This document shows positions 33,755-41,785 of a DNA stretch of 64,000 nt, piece after piece. Below the pieces are notes generated by a model. It did no database searches and was not told the DNA's origin. It worked only from the letters and a program-made list of their open reading frames with translations. The stretch comes from Candidatus Methylomirabilota bacterium (GTDB taxonomy: Bacteria; Methylomirabilota; Methylomirabilia; Methylomirabilales; Methylomirabilaceae), in the NCBI GenBank assembly GCA_016207095.1, contig JACQQF010000027.1, positions 62,001 to 126,000 on the forward strand, in the 5' to 3' direction. Made by a program: the position numbers and the translations under genes. Each line of letters begins with the position of its first letter. Within the stretch, counting starts at the first letter, position 1.

Positions 33755-34750
33755 ATGAGACAGCCCACGACGACACGCCCGATCATTGACATCCATGTCC
33801 ACGTCTTGCCGCCGGACGCCTGCAGCAATCAGGCATACGTGTCAACCAAGCAGTGGAACTGGCCGCCATTTCTCTTGATGCGCTTGCGCCATCGACTCAA
33901 GCGGCAGGAAGCGGTCGGCGGCAACGGGATCATACGGCGCCATCTCGCCCGAGCCGTCGCCGACATGCGAACCGTCGATCGGGTCGTCGCATTGGCCTTG
34001 GATGCGGTCTATGACGATGTGGGCAGGAGGGACAGTCAGCGAACCCATTTCTACGTCGCAAACGACTACGTGTTCAAGCTGGCCAAGGCCGACGACCGTT
34101 TCCTGCCGGGTGCCTCAGTGAACCCCAGGCGGCGAGACGCGCTCGACGAGCTTGATCGGTGCCTTGAGCTGGGCGCCGTCCTGCTGAAGTGGCTCCCTAA
34201 CTCCCAGGGAATTGACCCGATGGATCCCTCACTCGTCCCGTTCTACCGTCGAATGGCCCAGGCCCGCCTCCCGCTGCTGTGCCACACCGGGCCGGAGTAT
34301 GCCCTGACCACGGCTGATCGGAAGCCCGGCCGGCTTGAGAGCCTGCGGCTGGCCCTGGATGAAGGGGTGACCGTCATCGCCGCCCACGGTGGCGGCGCCG
34401 ACATCCTGAACTTGGGTCGCGCCTTCCACACCGCTGCCGACATGCTGTTGAAATACGCCAACCTGTACGCCGACACCTCCGCGTTTACCCAACCGAACCG
34501 GTCCCTCTTCCTACGACGGTTCCTGCGCCACCCCGAGCTCTACCCGAAGCTCGTTCACGGAAGCGATGTTCCACTCCCCATCATCCCCTGGCTGTTCCTT
34601 CGCAGCCTTCCCTTCCGAGAGATCGTGCGCCTGAGTCACGTCGCCAGCCCCATTGACCGGGACTGTCTGATCAAGCAGGCCCTGGGCTTTCCCGACAGCA
34701 TCCTCCGCAGAGGGTCTGAGCTGCTCCGGATGGACCGCGCAGGCCCCTGA
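33755..34750 (+). CDS. Amidohydrolase-family (PF04909-like) metal-dependent hydrolase/decarboxylase
   Basis: A 331-residue TIM-barrel amidohydrolase. The metal motif IDIHVHVLPP opens the protein. GHTGPEYAL-like (LLCHTGPEYALT), VIAAHGGGAD and the catalytic Asp block VHGSDVPLPI are visible. The group includes ACMSD-like decarboxylases and many uncharacterised enzymes. It is cytosolic. It follows the NTF2-like gene and is followed 20 nt later by the acyltransferase gene. The substrate is not deducible. Confidence 0.85.
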   Translation: MRQPTTTRPIIDIHVHVLPPDACSNQAYVSTKQWNWPPFLLMRLRHRLKRQEAVGGNGIIRRHLARAVADMRTVDRVVALALDAVYDDVGRRDSQRTHFYVANDYVFKLAKADDRFLPGASVNPRRRDALDELDRCLELGAVLLKWLPNSQGIDPMDPSLVPFYRRMAQARLPLLCHTGPEYALTTADRKPGRLESLRLALDEGVTVIAAHGGGADILNLGRAFHTAADMLLKYANLYADTSAFTQPNRSLFLRRFLRHPELYPKLVHGSDVPLPIIPWLFLRSLPFREIVRLSHVASPIDRDCLIKQALGFPDSILRRGSELLRMDRAGP

Positions 34751-34770
34751 CGGCACGCGAGCTGCCCGAT

Positions 34771-36237
34771 ATGCCTGCAATCGAGAATATCCCTCTCCCC
34801 TATCGATGTGCCGCCGTCCTGGTGCATCTGATGCTGAAGGTTTACTTTCGGTCGATCGAGGCGACGGGTAGAGAGCGGATCCCGAGTGCGGGCCCCGCCA
34901 TCTTTGCTTCCAACCACCCCAATTCCACGATTGACCCGTTCGTCCTCGGCAACCTGGTGGGTCGCAAACTCAACTTCATGGCGATGAGCAGCTTTTTCGA
35001 GAAGAAGCCTGTCGCCTGGTTCCTCAGTCGGTGCGGGGTGATTCCGATCCACCGCCTACAGGATGACCCGACCAGGATGGATCAGAATGTCAGCTCGTTT
35101 GCGGCGGCCTCTCGAGCGCTGGAGGCCCAGGAAGCGATCGGGATCTTTCCCGAAGGTGAGACGCACGACGATCCCCAGATCAAGAAGATCAAGACGGGCG
35201 CGGCACGAATCTCCCTGGAAGCCGAGGCACGGAACGACTTTCGCCTGGCGGTCCGGGTGATCCCGGTCGGTCTCAATTACATGGACAAGACCCGTTTCCG
35301 AAGCCATCTGCTGATCAATGTGGGCGAGCCGATCGAGGCCAAGACATATGAGGAGGCCTACCGAAGAGACCCGCAGGCAGCGATAAAAGCCATGACCAAG
35401 GAACTCCAGCGCCGGCTGGAATCCTTGATCGTCAATCTCGAAGAGGCGGGGTTGAAGCGCCTCCAACGCGCCCTCGAGGAGATCTTCCTGGAACGGGTTC
35501 GGGAAACTGCGGATCCCAATGGGAGACGAAAAGGAATAGCCGAGACGTTCACCTGGCGCAAGATGATCGCCGATTGCGTGAACTACTATGCCAAGCATGA
35601 CCCGGACAGGGTCCGAGTGGTCGGCTCGCAGGTGCAGCGGTATTATCGCGTGGCACGTCGGATGCGCCTGAACAACGAGCTGCTGGGACAGCGCCCACGC
35701 TGGGCGGCACTCTGGTCCACCTCAGCCAAACTAGCCGTCCTGGGGATATTGGGCTTCCCCATCGCTCTCTATGGGACCATCAACAATTATATCCCGTACA
35801 GACTGGCGAGGTTGGCCGGCATGCGGAACCCCTATTATCGTGACCGCCTCGACAAGACCAAGATCTCGATCTACAGTCTTCTGGCGGGCGCAGTGGCCTT
35901 CCTCATTTTCTATCCGATCCAGGGATTCCTGGTGTGGTTCTTCTTTGACAACCCCGCAGCAATCATCTACGTGTTGAGCCTCCCACCCTCCGGTTTCTTC
36001 GCCCTCAGGTACTCTGAGCGGCTCAAAGTGTATCGCCGCGATCTGTTTTACGCCAGGCTTCACCTGAAGAAGCGCCGACTCATCCCCCTCCTGAAGAAGC
36101 GCCGTGACGAGGTGCTGGCCACTCTGGATGCGGTCAGGATAGGTTACCTTCGTGAGGTAGGAGAGCGAAGAGAGAAGGACAGGGATATCAACCGGGCGCC
36201 AAGAACGAATCGCCATATCCCGCCAGGAGAAGGATGA
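34771..36237 (+). CDS. Glycerol-3-phosphate/1-acylglycerol-3-phosphate acyltransferase, Gpt2-like
   Basis: A 488-residue PlsC-domain protein. The catalytic motif is NHPNSTIDP, an H-X5-D spacing like fungal Gat/Gpt2 GPATs in place of the usual HX4D. Motif III is GIFPEGETHD and motif IV VIPVGLNYMD. After the acyltransferase domain (to about residue 230) is a helical region and a C-terminal membrane block (ILGFPIALYGTINNYIPYRL; LLAGAVAFLIFYPIQGFLVW; IIYVLSLPPSGFFAL). It makes lysophosphatidate or phosphatidate at the inner membrane. A 27-nt dyad (TGCAGCGG/CCGCTGCA, 36320-36346) without a T-tract lies downstream. Confidence 0.88.
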   Translation: MPAIENIPLPYRCAAVLVHLMLKVYFRSIEATGRERIPSAGPAIFASNHPNSTIDPFVLGNLVGRKLNFMAMSSFFEKKPVAWFLSRCGVIPIHRLQDDPTRMDQNVSSFAAASRALEAQEAIGIFPEGETHDDPQIKKIKTGAARISLEAEARNDFRLAVRVIPVGLNYMDKTRFRSHLLINVGEPIEAKTYEEAYRRDPQAAIKAMTKELQRRLESLIVNLEEAGLKRLQRALEEIFLERVRETADPNGRRKGIAETFTWRKMIADCVNYYAKHDPDRVRVVGSQVQRYYRVARRMRLNNELLGQRPRWAALWSTSAKLAVLGILGFPIALYGTINNYIPYRLARLAGMRNPYYRDRLDKTKISIYSLLAGAVAFLIFYPIQGFLVWFFFDNPAAIIYVLSLPPSGFFALRYSERLKVYRRDLFYARLHLKKRRLIPLLKKRRDEVLATLDAVRIGYLREVGERREKDRDINRAPRTNRHIPPGEG

Positions 36238-36361
36238 ACGGCTGCCAACCGCTCCCGCAAGGCCTTCCGACACGAGAGGGCGAGTCGCATCCCGGGAGAG
36301 AGTACCGGGAGGTGGAAGCTGCAGCGGTTCTATCCCGTCCGCTGCACCAGTTCCATAGCAG

Positions 36362-36374
36362 GTTGGAACGGCAC
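36362..36374. mobile_element. MITE remnant (single terminal repeat)
   Basis: Only GTTGGAACGGCAC followed by TA (36375-36376) remains; the other end and the interior are not recognisable within about 120 nt. As with copies A and B, the end supplies a TAG stop, here for the Ogt-Ada gene. Confidence 0.75.
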
Positions 36375-37081
36375 TAGACGGGGCGGCAATACTGACAAGG
36401 ACGATAGCCCCGGCGCGCAGCGTCCCGTTGGGTGGCGAAATATACCGCCTGTGATTCTCGGGCGCGACAGGCAACCTGACAGGTAGGGAGACAGAAGATC
36501 CTGCTGGCGTCGTTCCCCACAAACCGGATCCGCCGCCTGGCCAGTCGGGCGAGCCACTCGACATCGACCCCCTCGAAGGCCAATATCTTCGACTTCATCG
36601 TTGAGCCGCCCGCAGAGTAGTGCCCGATCCGGCCGTCGGTCCGGACAACACGGTGACACGGAATCAAGACGGGGATAGGGTTCTTGGCTAATGCCGTCCC
36701 CACGGCCCGGACGGCCCGCTTGGCCCCGATCTCCCGGGCCACCCACTGATATGACCGTACCTCGCCGGAGGGGATCTCCCGGGTCTTCTCCAAGACCAGC
36801 CGTTGGAAGGGTGTGAGGCCGTTCAGGTCTAGTCCCCCCTGGAAGCGCCGTCTTCGTGTCACATGATCCATCACCTGCTTGGCCATCTCTCCTGGCGGGC
36901 GAGCATCTCGCATCGGGCGGGCCCCGAGGCGTTTCACGCACGCCCGCTCGAAGGCATCATCGGTCGTCGCAACCACCGCATGGCAGATCTTCCGGTCTCG
37001 ATAGGCCACATAGAGCTGTCCAAGTGGCGTGGAAACCTGCGCGTATCGCACGTTGTTGAGAGCGTCTTTGACCGCTTTCAT
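36374..37081 (-). CDS. Ogt-type O6-methylguanine methyltransferase fused to C-terminal Ada zinc domain
   Basis: 235 residues. Residues about 1-165 are the O6-alkylguanine-DNA alkyltransferase, with acceptor Cys in VLIPCHRVVRTDGRIGHYSAG. Residues about 180-235 match the Ada N-terminal phosphotriester-repair domain: RFVGNDASRIFCLPTC (CX3C), VYFATQRDAARRGYRPCQYC (CX2C). In E. coli Ada this domain is first and is followed by an AraC domain; here the order is swapped and AraC is absent. It repairs O6-alkylguanine and possibly methylphosphotriesters. The stop is formed by a MITE end. Confidence 0.9.
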   Translation of the reverse strand: MKAVKDALNNVRYAQVSTPLGQLYVAYRDRKICHAVVATTDDAFERACVKRLGARPMRDARPPGEMAKQVMDHVTRRRRFQGGLDLNGLTPFQRLVLEKTREIPSGEVRSYQWVAREIGAKRAVRAVGTALAKNPIPVLIPCHRVVRTDGRIGHYSAGGSTMKSKILAFEGVDVEWLARLARRRIRFVGNDASRIFCLPTCQVACRARESQAVYFATQRDAARRGYRPCQYCRPV

Positions 37082-37130
37082 CGGCGTCTCCTACCCGGCT
37101 GCCTGGACAGCTCGAGCCGCCGGGGTCACC

Positions 37131-38282
37131 TCACGTGATATCTCCGAGTGAGTCAGTGGCAAGATACCGTTCGAGCTTCTCGACGATCTCGGCGCTCCAT
37201 CGCCCGCGTTCGACCTGTCTAAGGAGCAGGGACAGACTCTCCTCGGATAGTTGGATCCACCCGTCTGCTCTCCCATTCGACGCATCCGGCTCCGTCGGCT
37301 CATCAAGATGGACCCAAAGCCGGCCGTCTTCACTCACGCGAACCTCCCCCGCTTCGGTCTCGGCCGCCGCCCTGATCGCCTCCACGAGCGCTTCGCGCAA
37401 GAAAGACCGCAGATCGATGGACATCCCATCGCCCGAAGCAGAGATTCCCTTTGATCCTCCGTCGCCAGTGACGCCGACCGGCAGCGCTGCCGTTTCAGCA
37501 GTTCGCCCGGTCCAGATGGGGCAGATGCTCAGGTAAGCGCACCATTGGCACAGGAGACTCTTAATCGGTGTGAACTCGGTATCGGCTTCGATCCGATCGA
37601 TCAGGGCTATTGTTGCCGTCTTCAGACGCTCCAGCGCCTCCGGCGTCCGCCTCGACCGAAGCTCCTTCCCGAAGGCCAGATAGTGCCAGACCAGCTCGAT
37701 CTCTTCGGCGTCGGGCCACATCCCTACCACCCCGAGCTGATAGAGAGCCAGTTGTCGATCGGTGTCGATCTGGTCCTGGGGTGGGAGCCGACCGGAGGTC
37801 TTATAGTCGTGGACCTCGTAGTGTCCGGGCCGTACACGTACAAGACGATCGACATACCCCTGAATTCGGTAGCGGCCGGCTTGGTCAAGAGAGGATGTCA
37901 CCCTGTGCTCCAAACCGACCGTCTGCCCACGGTCGAACGGCTTATGGGCCTGGTAGTAGTTCACCAGACATCGCTTGCCGAGTCGCTTGTAATGATCGAT
38001 TGAGTAGTCCTGCTTGACGATCCTGACTTGGTCATGCCAGCGCCGCCCCCAGTCCCATTCGTAGTAGTCCAAGAGACCGGGCAGGCTCGGATCCTTGTCG
38101 AGCTGCAGGTCCCGATAGAGCTTGTTCAGCGCCTCGTGGACGCGTGAGCCAAGGAACGCCTCGATCGACTCCTCGTCGCGAGGGATTCGATCAATGTAGC
38201 GGTACTTGTACTGGCGCGGGCAGGACTCGTACGTGGAAATCCTGGATGGCGAGTAGGTTGGCAGCGCGCCTGGCCTATCCAT
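37131..38282 (-). CDS. RecB/Cas4-like PD-(D/E)XK nuclease
   Basis: A 383-residue nuclease of the RecB family, PD-(D/E)XK superfamily. SRISTYESCPRQYKYRYID opens the domain (first Fe-S Cys), GYVDRLVRVRPGHYEVHDYK carries the D...(E)xK catalytic core, and LLCQWCAYLSICPIW supplies three more Cys, so a 4Fe-4S cluster is likely. The C-terminal 130 residues are acidic and unlike known partners. No helicase or cas gene is adjacent, so I would call it a repair exonuclease of unknown pathway. It overlaps the MBL gene by 8 nt. Confidence 0.85.
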   Translation of the reverse strand: MDRPGALPTYSPSRISTYESCPRQYKYRYIDRIPRDEESIEAFLGSRVHEALNKLYRDLQLDKDPSLPGLLDYYEWDWGRRWHDQVRIVKQDYSIDHYKRLGKRCLVNYYQAHKPFDRGQTVGLEHRVTSSLDQAGRYRIQGYVDRLVRVRPGHYEVHDYKTSGRLPPQDQIDTDRQLALYQLGVVGMWPDAEEIELVWHYLAFGKELRSRRTPEALERLKTATIALIDRIEADTEFTPIKSLLCQWCAYLSICPIWTGRTAETAALPVGVTGDGGSKGISASGDGMSIDLRSFLREALVEAIRAAAETEAGEVRVSEDGRLWVHLDEPTEPDASNGRADGWIQLSEESLSLLLRQVERGRWSAEIVEKLERYLATDSLGDIT

Positions 38283-38955
38283 ATCCCATGGCGCGCAGGA
38301 ACTCAGAGACGGAGCGGAACTGGACGTAGGGGTTCTGCCTCCGCTCGTCGCCGATAGTCGTGGAGGTCCGACCGCCGGCGTAGTTGTGGCCGGGCAAGAC
38401 CACAGTCTTGTCGTCCAGCTTCATCAATCTATTGACCAGCGACTCGTACATCTGCTCCGGATTGCTTCCCGGCAGATCGACCCGGCCGCACGACCCGATG
38501 AACAAGGTATCTCCTGAGACCAGCCGGTCTTGGACCAGGAAACATTGAGACCCCGGCGTGTGCCCGGGGGTATGGATCAGGGTGATAGCAACGCCTCCCA
38601 GATTCAGCGTGTGCCCGTTGCCGGCCCGCACAATGTTCGATCCGGAGAGCGGGATGAGACGGTCGGCCTCGGCCTCGTTAATGACCACCTTCGCGTCCAC
38701 CTTCTTCAGCAACTCCTCGATCCCCGGGATCTCCAGACCGAACAGCTTCCCGCCCACATGATCCGGGTGGGTGTGTGTGACGAGGATGTGCGTGATTTTC
38801 ATGCCATCAGCCTGGGCGAGTTCCACGATCCGATCGATCTCCCAGGCTGGATCGACGACGGCCACCTCCTTGGTCTTGGTAGAGCCGATGAGATAGACGT
38901 AGTTGGCCATCTGGCCCAACTCAACCTGCTTCAGGTACAGGCTGGATTCCGCCAT
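38275..38955 (-). CDS. MBL-fold hydrolase, glyoxalase II-like
   Basis: 226 residues with the metallo-beta-lactamase zinc site THTHPDHVGG, HTPGHTPGSQ, GDTLFIGSCGRVDLPG and the C-terminal PGHNYAGG. This set and the length are typical of hydroxyacylglutathione-hydrolase-like thioesterases and persulfide dioxygenase relatives. It is cytosolic. Its last codons overlap the start of the RecB-like nuclease gene, so they are co-translated, but a functional link is not obvious. Confidence 0.88.
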   Translation of the reverse strand: MAESSLYLKQVELGQMANYVYLIGSTKTKEVAVVDPAWEIDRIVELAQADGMKITHILVTHTHPDHVGGKLFGLEIPGIEELLKKVDAKVVINEAEADRLIPLSGSNIVRAGNGHTLNLGGVAITLIHTPGHTPGSQCFLVQDRLVSGDTLFIGSCGRVDLPGSNPEQMYESLVNRLMKLDDKTVVLPGHNYAGGRTSTTIGDERRQNPYVQFRSVSEFLRAMGYG

Positions 38956-39073
38956 CCCTTGACCTCAATGTGAATTCAGATCAACTAAGCAAGTCATATT
39001 CTCAAGGCCTTAGCTGCCAGAAACTGAGCTTCACCTGAGATGAATTTGCAATGCTCCACCAGCACGCGGAAAG

Positions 39074-39523
39074 TTACTTCGGATGCTCGTGGATTGCCCG
39101 CCTCAGAAAGATAGCAACAGCTCCATAGTCAGGTCCACTCACACAATCAAGGGTCTCATGCTCAATATCCTCAAGCTGTCCAAGCTTGCTTGTCCACCTG
39201 CCGTTACGTAATTGCCTGGCTGCGTGCGTGGGCGTTCCCATCGCGTCAGCATAGAGAGCGACCTTTTCAACCCCAGGCTCCAGGTCCCCGGTATGGCAGT
39301 GGGCATAGCCCAAGGCGGCAAAGGCTCTAACATATGTGTCCAGCTCCAGGCGCCGAGGTTGTCCTGGTGGCCAATAGTAAAGATTGGCAGGGTCCGGTTC
39401 CCACCAAGCGTCGGAGTGACCTGCCGCCCACGCAATGCAGTTATACTCATTGCTTGGGGGGCTAGTTATCTCGTATTCGGCAGGCCTAAGGTTTGGAAAG
39501 AGATCCTCAATGCGGTGGTTCAC
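39074..39523 (-). CDS. Uncharacterised protein, last gene of four-ORF cluster
   Basis: About 149 residues from GTG 39523, which overlaps the stop of the preceding gene (GTGA). The sequence VNHRIEDLFPNLRPAEYEIT...EYNCIAWAAGHSDAWWEPDP resembles uncharacterised DUF7689-like proteins with a conserved Cys-x-Ala-Trp near the start and TPTHAARQLRNGRWTSKLG in the middle. The EYNCIAWA...H pattern could be a cysteine hydrolase-like site, which is my inference. Codon use is less GC-biased than in flanking genes. Confidence 0.6.
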   Translation of the reverse strand: MNHRIEDLFPNLRPAEYEITSPPSNEYNCIAWAAGHSDAWWEPDPANLYYWPPGQPRRLELDTYVRAFAALGYAHCHTGDLEPGVEKVALYADAMGTPTHAARQLRNGRWTSKLGQLEDIEHETLDCVSGPDYGAVAIFLRRAIHEHPK

Positions 39524-39975
39524 GAGAGCATCTCCTGTTCCTCGCCCCACTGGAGCCACGCTTTGGTCATTTCCCTGACCCGCCCTCTCTGGCTTGACTC
39601 GACCGGATCTACACCGGTAATGGCCTTTAGTGCCCAGAACCAATGGTCGGGCTCCCTTGTAAGCTCTCTCAAGATCAGCGGGACTGCCTCAAGACCAAGT
39701 CCGATAATCCGCTGGTAGGCAGGGTGCATGGCCATCTGAGTTGCCGATGAGAGTGGACCAATGTCTGCTTTCCATGTTTGAACAAGCTCTCGAAAGCGCT
39801 CAGCGACGCTCTGTCGCTGGCGACTCAGGGGCAAGTAGTAGTGCGATCGTGCTTCTAGAAGCCTGGATGAACCTGTGAACAACGGCTTGTTTGGGCTTTG
39901 AGGATCAGCGGGTACATACGGCTCCTCAGCTAGCAGCCGATAGTCAGTTCGACGTCCTGGAACTGCATAGCTCAT
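39520..39975 (-). CDS. Uncharacterised protein, third gene of four-ORF cluster
   Basis: 151 residues, mostly helical, MSYAVPGRRTDYRLLAEEPY... with a central motif KADIGPLSSATQMAMHPAYQ and a C-terminal helical unit in which HWFWALKAITGVDPV recurs in predicted bacterial proteins of unknown role. No signal or membrane segment. Both ends overlap neighbours by 4 nt (ATGA upstream, GTGA downstream), so stoichiometric co-translation with the TIGR04255-like gene is expected. Confidence 0.65.
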   Translation of the reverse strand: MSYAVPGRRTDYRLLAEEPYVPADPQSPNKPLFTGSSRLLEARSHYYLPLSRQRQSVAERFRELVQTWKADIGPLSSATQMAMHPAYQRIIGLGLEAVPLILRELTREPDHWFWALKAITGVDPVESSQRGRVREMTKAWLQWGEEQEMLS

Positions 39976-40715
39976 TTGAATAACTCCTTGGTCTTCTCAG
40001 TGATGCTGTTAAAAAAGATCTCGTTCTTGTAGTCTCTCAACTGCTCCAGCACCTCCCACATCTCTGCACCGTTAGCGGCGAATGCGCCCTCCCGGGACAC
40101 GTCGATATCGAATATCAATGGGAGCACTTGCTCCTGTATATCCTCCATCGTCTGCGTTACTATTGCTACAGACCTCGACTTCTCATCCGGTATCACAAGT
40201 CGCATGAAGAAACCTGCCAGTCCCTGAGGAACCTTCGGAGCAATCTCAGGCGTCGTAAGAATAAATTCTCGGAAGTCTTTCATCGGCAACGGAATCTCTA
40301 TTCGATTGATGTATCTCAAGGCGACGCGGGACACAATCTCTGGAGTCGCGATCTCCCGATATCGCTCCCACTGTTGCCTGGCCTCGTCGCGGAACGATTC
40401 CCACTTATCATAGGGCTTTAGCCTGTTAAAGGTAAACCCATCTAGTCGTGCCTGGACAATCTGCTTGCCGTCCTTCGAAGTAAATAGGTAACCGTCAGGC
40501 CCACCAGATGGGGGAAAGACCTCAGGAAGTTCTCCTGGTTTGACCTGAAAGCCACCCTGCCAGGAAGATCGTTCACGCCTAGCTGGATAGCGATCTTTCA
40601 CCCCTTCCTGGAAAGCGGCCAGTCGGGTGAGATCAACCCCAGCCGAAAGCTTGGCCTTAATATCGAGCAAGGCCTCTGTGATCGGGGCATTAAGAAATCG
40701 CGGCCAGTCAGCCAT
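39972..40715 (-). CDS. TIGR04255-like protein of unknown function
   Basis: 247 residues. The opening FLNAPITEALLDIKAKLSAG and the late NRIEIPLPMKDFREFI are typical of the TIGR04255 family, which has no assigned biochemical role. I recognise it by these blocks only. It is soluble. Codon choice is richer in A/T than surrounding operons. It is the second gene of a tightly overlapping four-ORF set, and its ATG lies inside the small ORF before it. Confidence 0.7.
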   Translation of the reverse strand: MADWPRFLNAPITEALLDIKAKLSAGVDLTRLAAFQEGVKDRYPARRERSSWQGGFQVKPGELPEVFPPSGGPDGYLFTSKDGKQIVQARLDGFTFNRLKPYDKWESFRDEARQQWERYREIATPEIVSRVALRYINRIEIPLPMKDFREFILTTPEIAPKVPQGLAGFFMRLVIPDEKSRSVAIVTQTMEDIQEQVLPLIFDIDVSREGAFAANGAEMWEVLEQLRDYKNEIFFNSITEKTKELFK

Positions 40716-40920
40716 CGATATGCCTTACTAACTGGAATATCCGTGGCACGGTGTCCTCTATCTCATATCCAAAGGTAGCCTTCGACCCTATTTTGAAAAG
40801 GTACGGATCTAGAATTCCGATGGGATAGGACCCAGGCCAGCTTTCGCCCGAGGCAATGAAGGGCACCCTACCAAGTATGAGCAGTTGGCAGAGCCAATAT
40901 CCATCGTAGGACTTGGACAA
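40708..40920 (-). CDS. Small ORF at the head of the four-ORF cluster, possibly a truncated gene
   Basis: 70 residues from a TTG codon, SKSYDGYWLCQLLILGRVPF..., with a plausible beta-rich sequence (GSKATFGYEIEDTVPRIFQL). It overlaps the TIGR04255-like gene by 8 nt. There is no ribosome site, and an in-frame TGA directly precedes the TTG, so either it is the tail of a gene whose front was lost or initiation occurs within. The segment between the BtuF-like stop and this ORF is only about 40 nt, so the cluster lacks its own obvious promoter. Confidence 0.4.
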   Translation of the reverse strand: MSKSYDGYWLCQLLILGRVPFIASGESWPGSYPIGILDPYLFKIGSKATFGYEIEDTVPRIFQLVRHIDG

Positions 40921-40962
40921 TCATAACCTGGAGGACTGACACGTCAAAGTGAAAAGCTGCGC

Positions 40963-41784
40963 TCAATGTGCTCGACCAGTTGGCGCCTCGACAAACACTT
41001 CTGGGTGGACGACCCGCGCCAACCGCTCCAGGCCTTCGACGAGGCGGGGTCCGGGGCGGCCGAAGAGATCCTCTGGGAAGCAATGAATCTGGCCCTGCTT
41101 CACCGCCCGCAGCCGCTCCCAGCCCGGCCTCTCGCGAACCTTCGACACCCTCATCTTCTCTTGAAGCGTCCCACACCAACAGAGCATCACAAGGTCTGGG
41201 TCTTGCTCAAATACCTGTGATTCCTGAACCACAAAGCTGGTGGCCTCCACATCCTTGAAGAGGAGATCGGCTGCGGCCAGCTCGCTCATCTGGAGGATCC
41301 AGCTCAATCGGCCAGGACTGATCAGGGGCTTTGGCCACCACTCCCAATACAGCGTCGGACGGTCGAGCGCCTCGCGCGTCCGCGCCCGGACGGCCTCGAT
41401 CCGAGCCTGAAGATCTGCGATGAGGCGGCGACCGGCCTGCGAAACCCCGGTTGCCGCGCTGATCGTCTCGATATCTTCGAAGACGTCATCAAGGCTTTTC
41501 GGCTCAAGGACCAGAAACGGCACGCCCAGCCGTTCGAGACCCGGAAGGTTTCGCTCCATCCCTGGAACACTGAGAGAGGCCAAGACTAAGTCCGGCTTGA
41601 GGGCAGCCACCTTGATCATGTCGATCTTCAGGTCCGGTCCGACCTTTGGAAGGGCCTTGACCTCCCGGGGAAAGTCAGACCAATCGTCCACTCCAACAAC
41701 CCGCGCTCCGAGCCCCAGCGCGAACAAGATTTCGGTGTTGCTGCAGGTGAGCGAGACAATCCGTTGCGGGACAATGCAGCTCAT
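40963..41784 (-). CDS. BtuF-like cobalamin-binding protein without signal peptide
   Basis: About 273 residues of the class III substrate-binding fold: RIVSLTCSNTEILFALGLG, the GVDDWSDFPREVKALPKVG loop that contacts the corrin ring in BtuF, ALKPDLVLA and a long linker helix. The family is normally exported, but from ATG 41784 no signal peptide precedes RIVSL, and the ATG sits 2 nt after the SDR stop. It may therefore act in the cytosol. It is the last gene of the methionine operon, which suggests a link between corrinoid and methyl transfer; that link is an inference. Confidence 0.8.
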   Translation of the reverse strand: MSCIVPQRIVSLTCSNTEILFALGLGARVVGVDDWSDFPREVKALPKVGPDLKIDMIKVAALKPDLVLASLSVPGMERNLPGLERLGVPFLVLEPKSLDDVFEDIETISAATGVSQAGRRLIADLQARIEAVRARTREALDRPTLYWEWWPKPLISPGRLSWILQMSELAAADLLFKDVEATSFVVQESQVFEQDPDLVMLCWCGTLQEKMRVSKVRERPGWERLRAVKQGQIHCFPEDLFGRPGPRLVEGLERLARVVHPEVFVEAPTGRAH

Positions 41785-41785
41785 G

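Noticed and set aside
37131-38282. RecB/Cas4-like nuclease as a sign of CRISPR
   Set aside because: No repeats or other cas genes are present in the window.
40708-40923. In-frame TGA directly before the TTG of the small ORF as another Sec codon
   Set aside because: No Cys-like context, no hairpin at the right distance, and the sequence before the TGA is the BtuF-like gene end.
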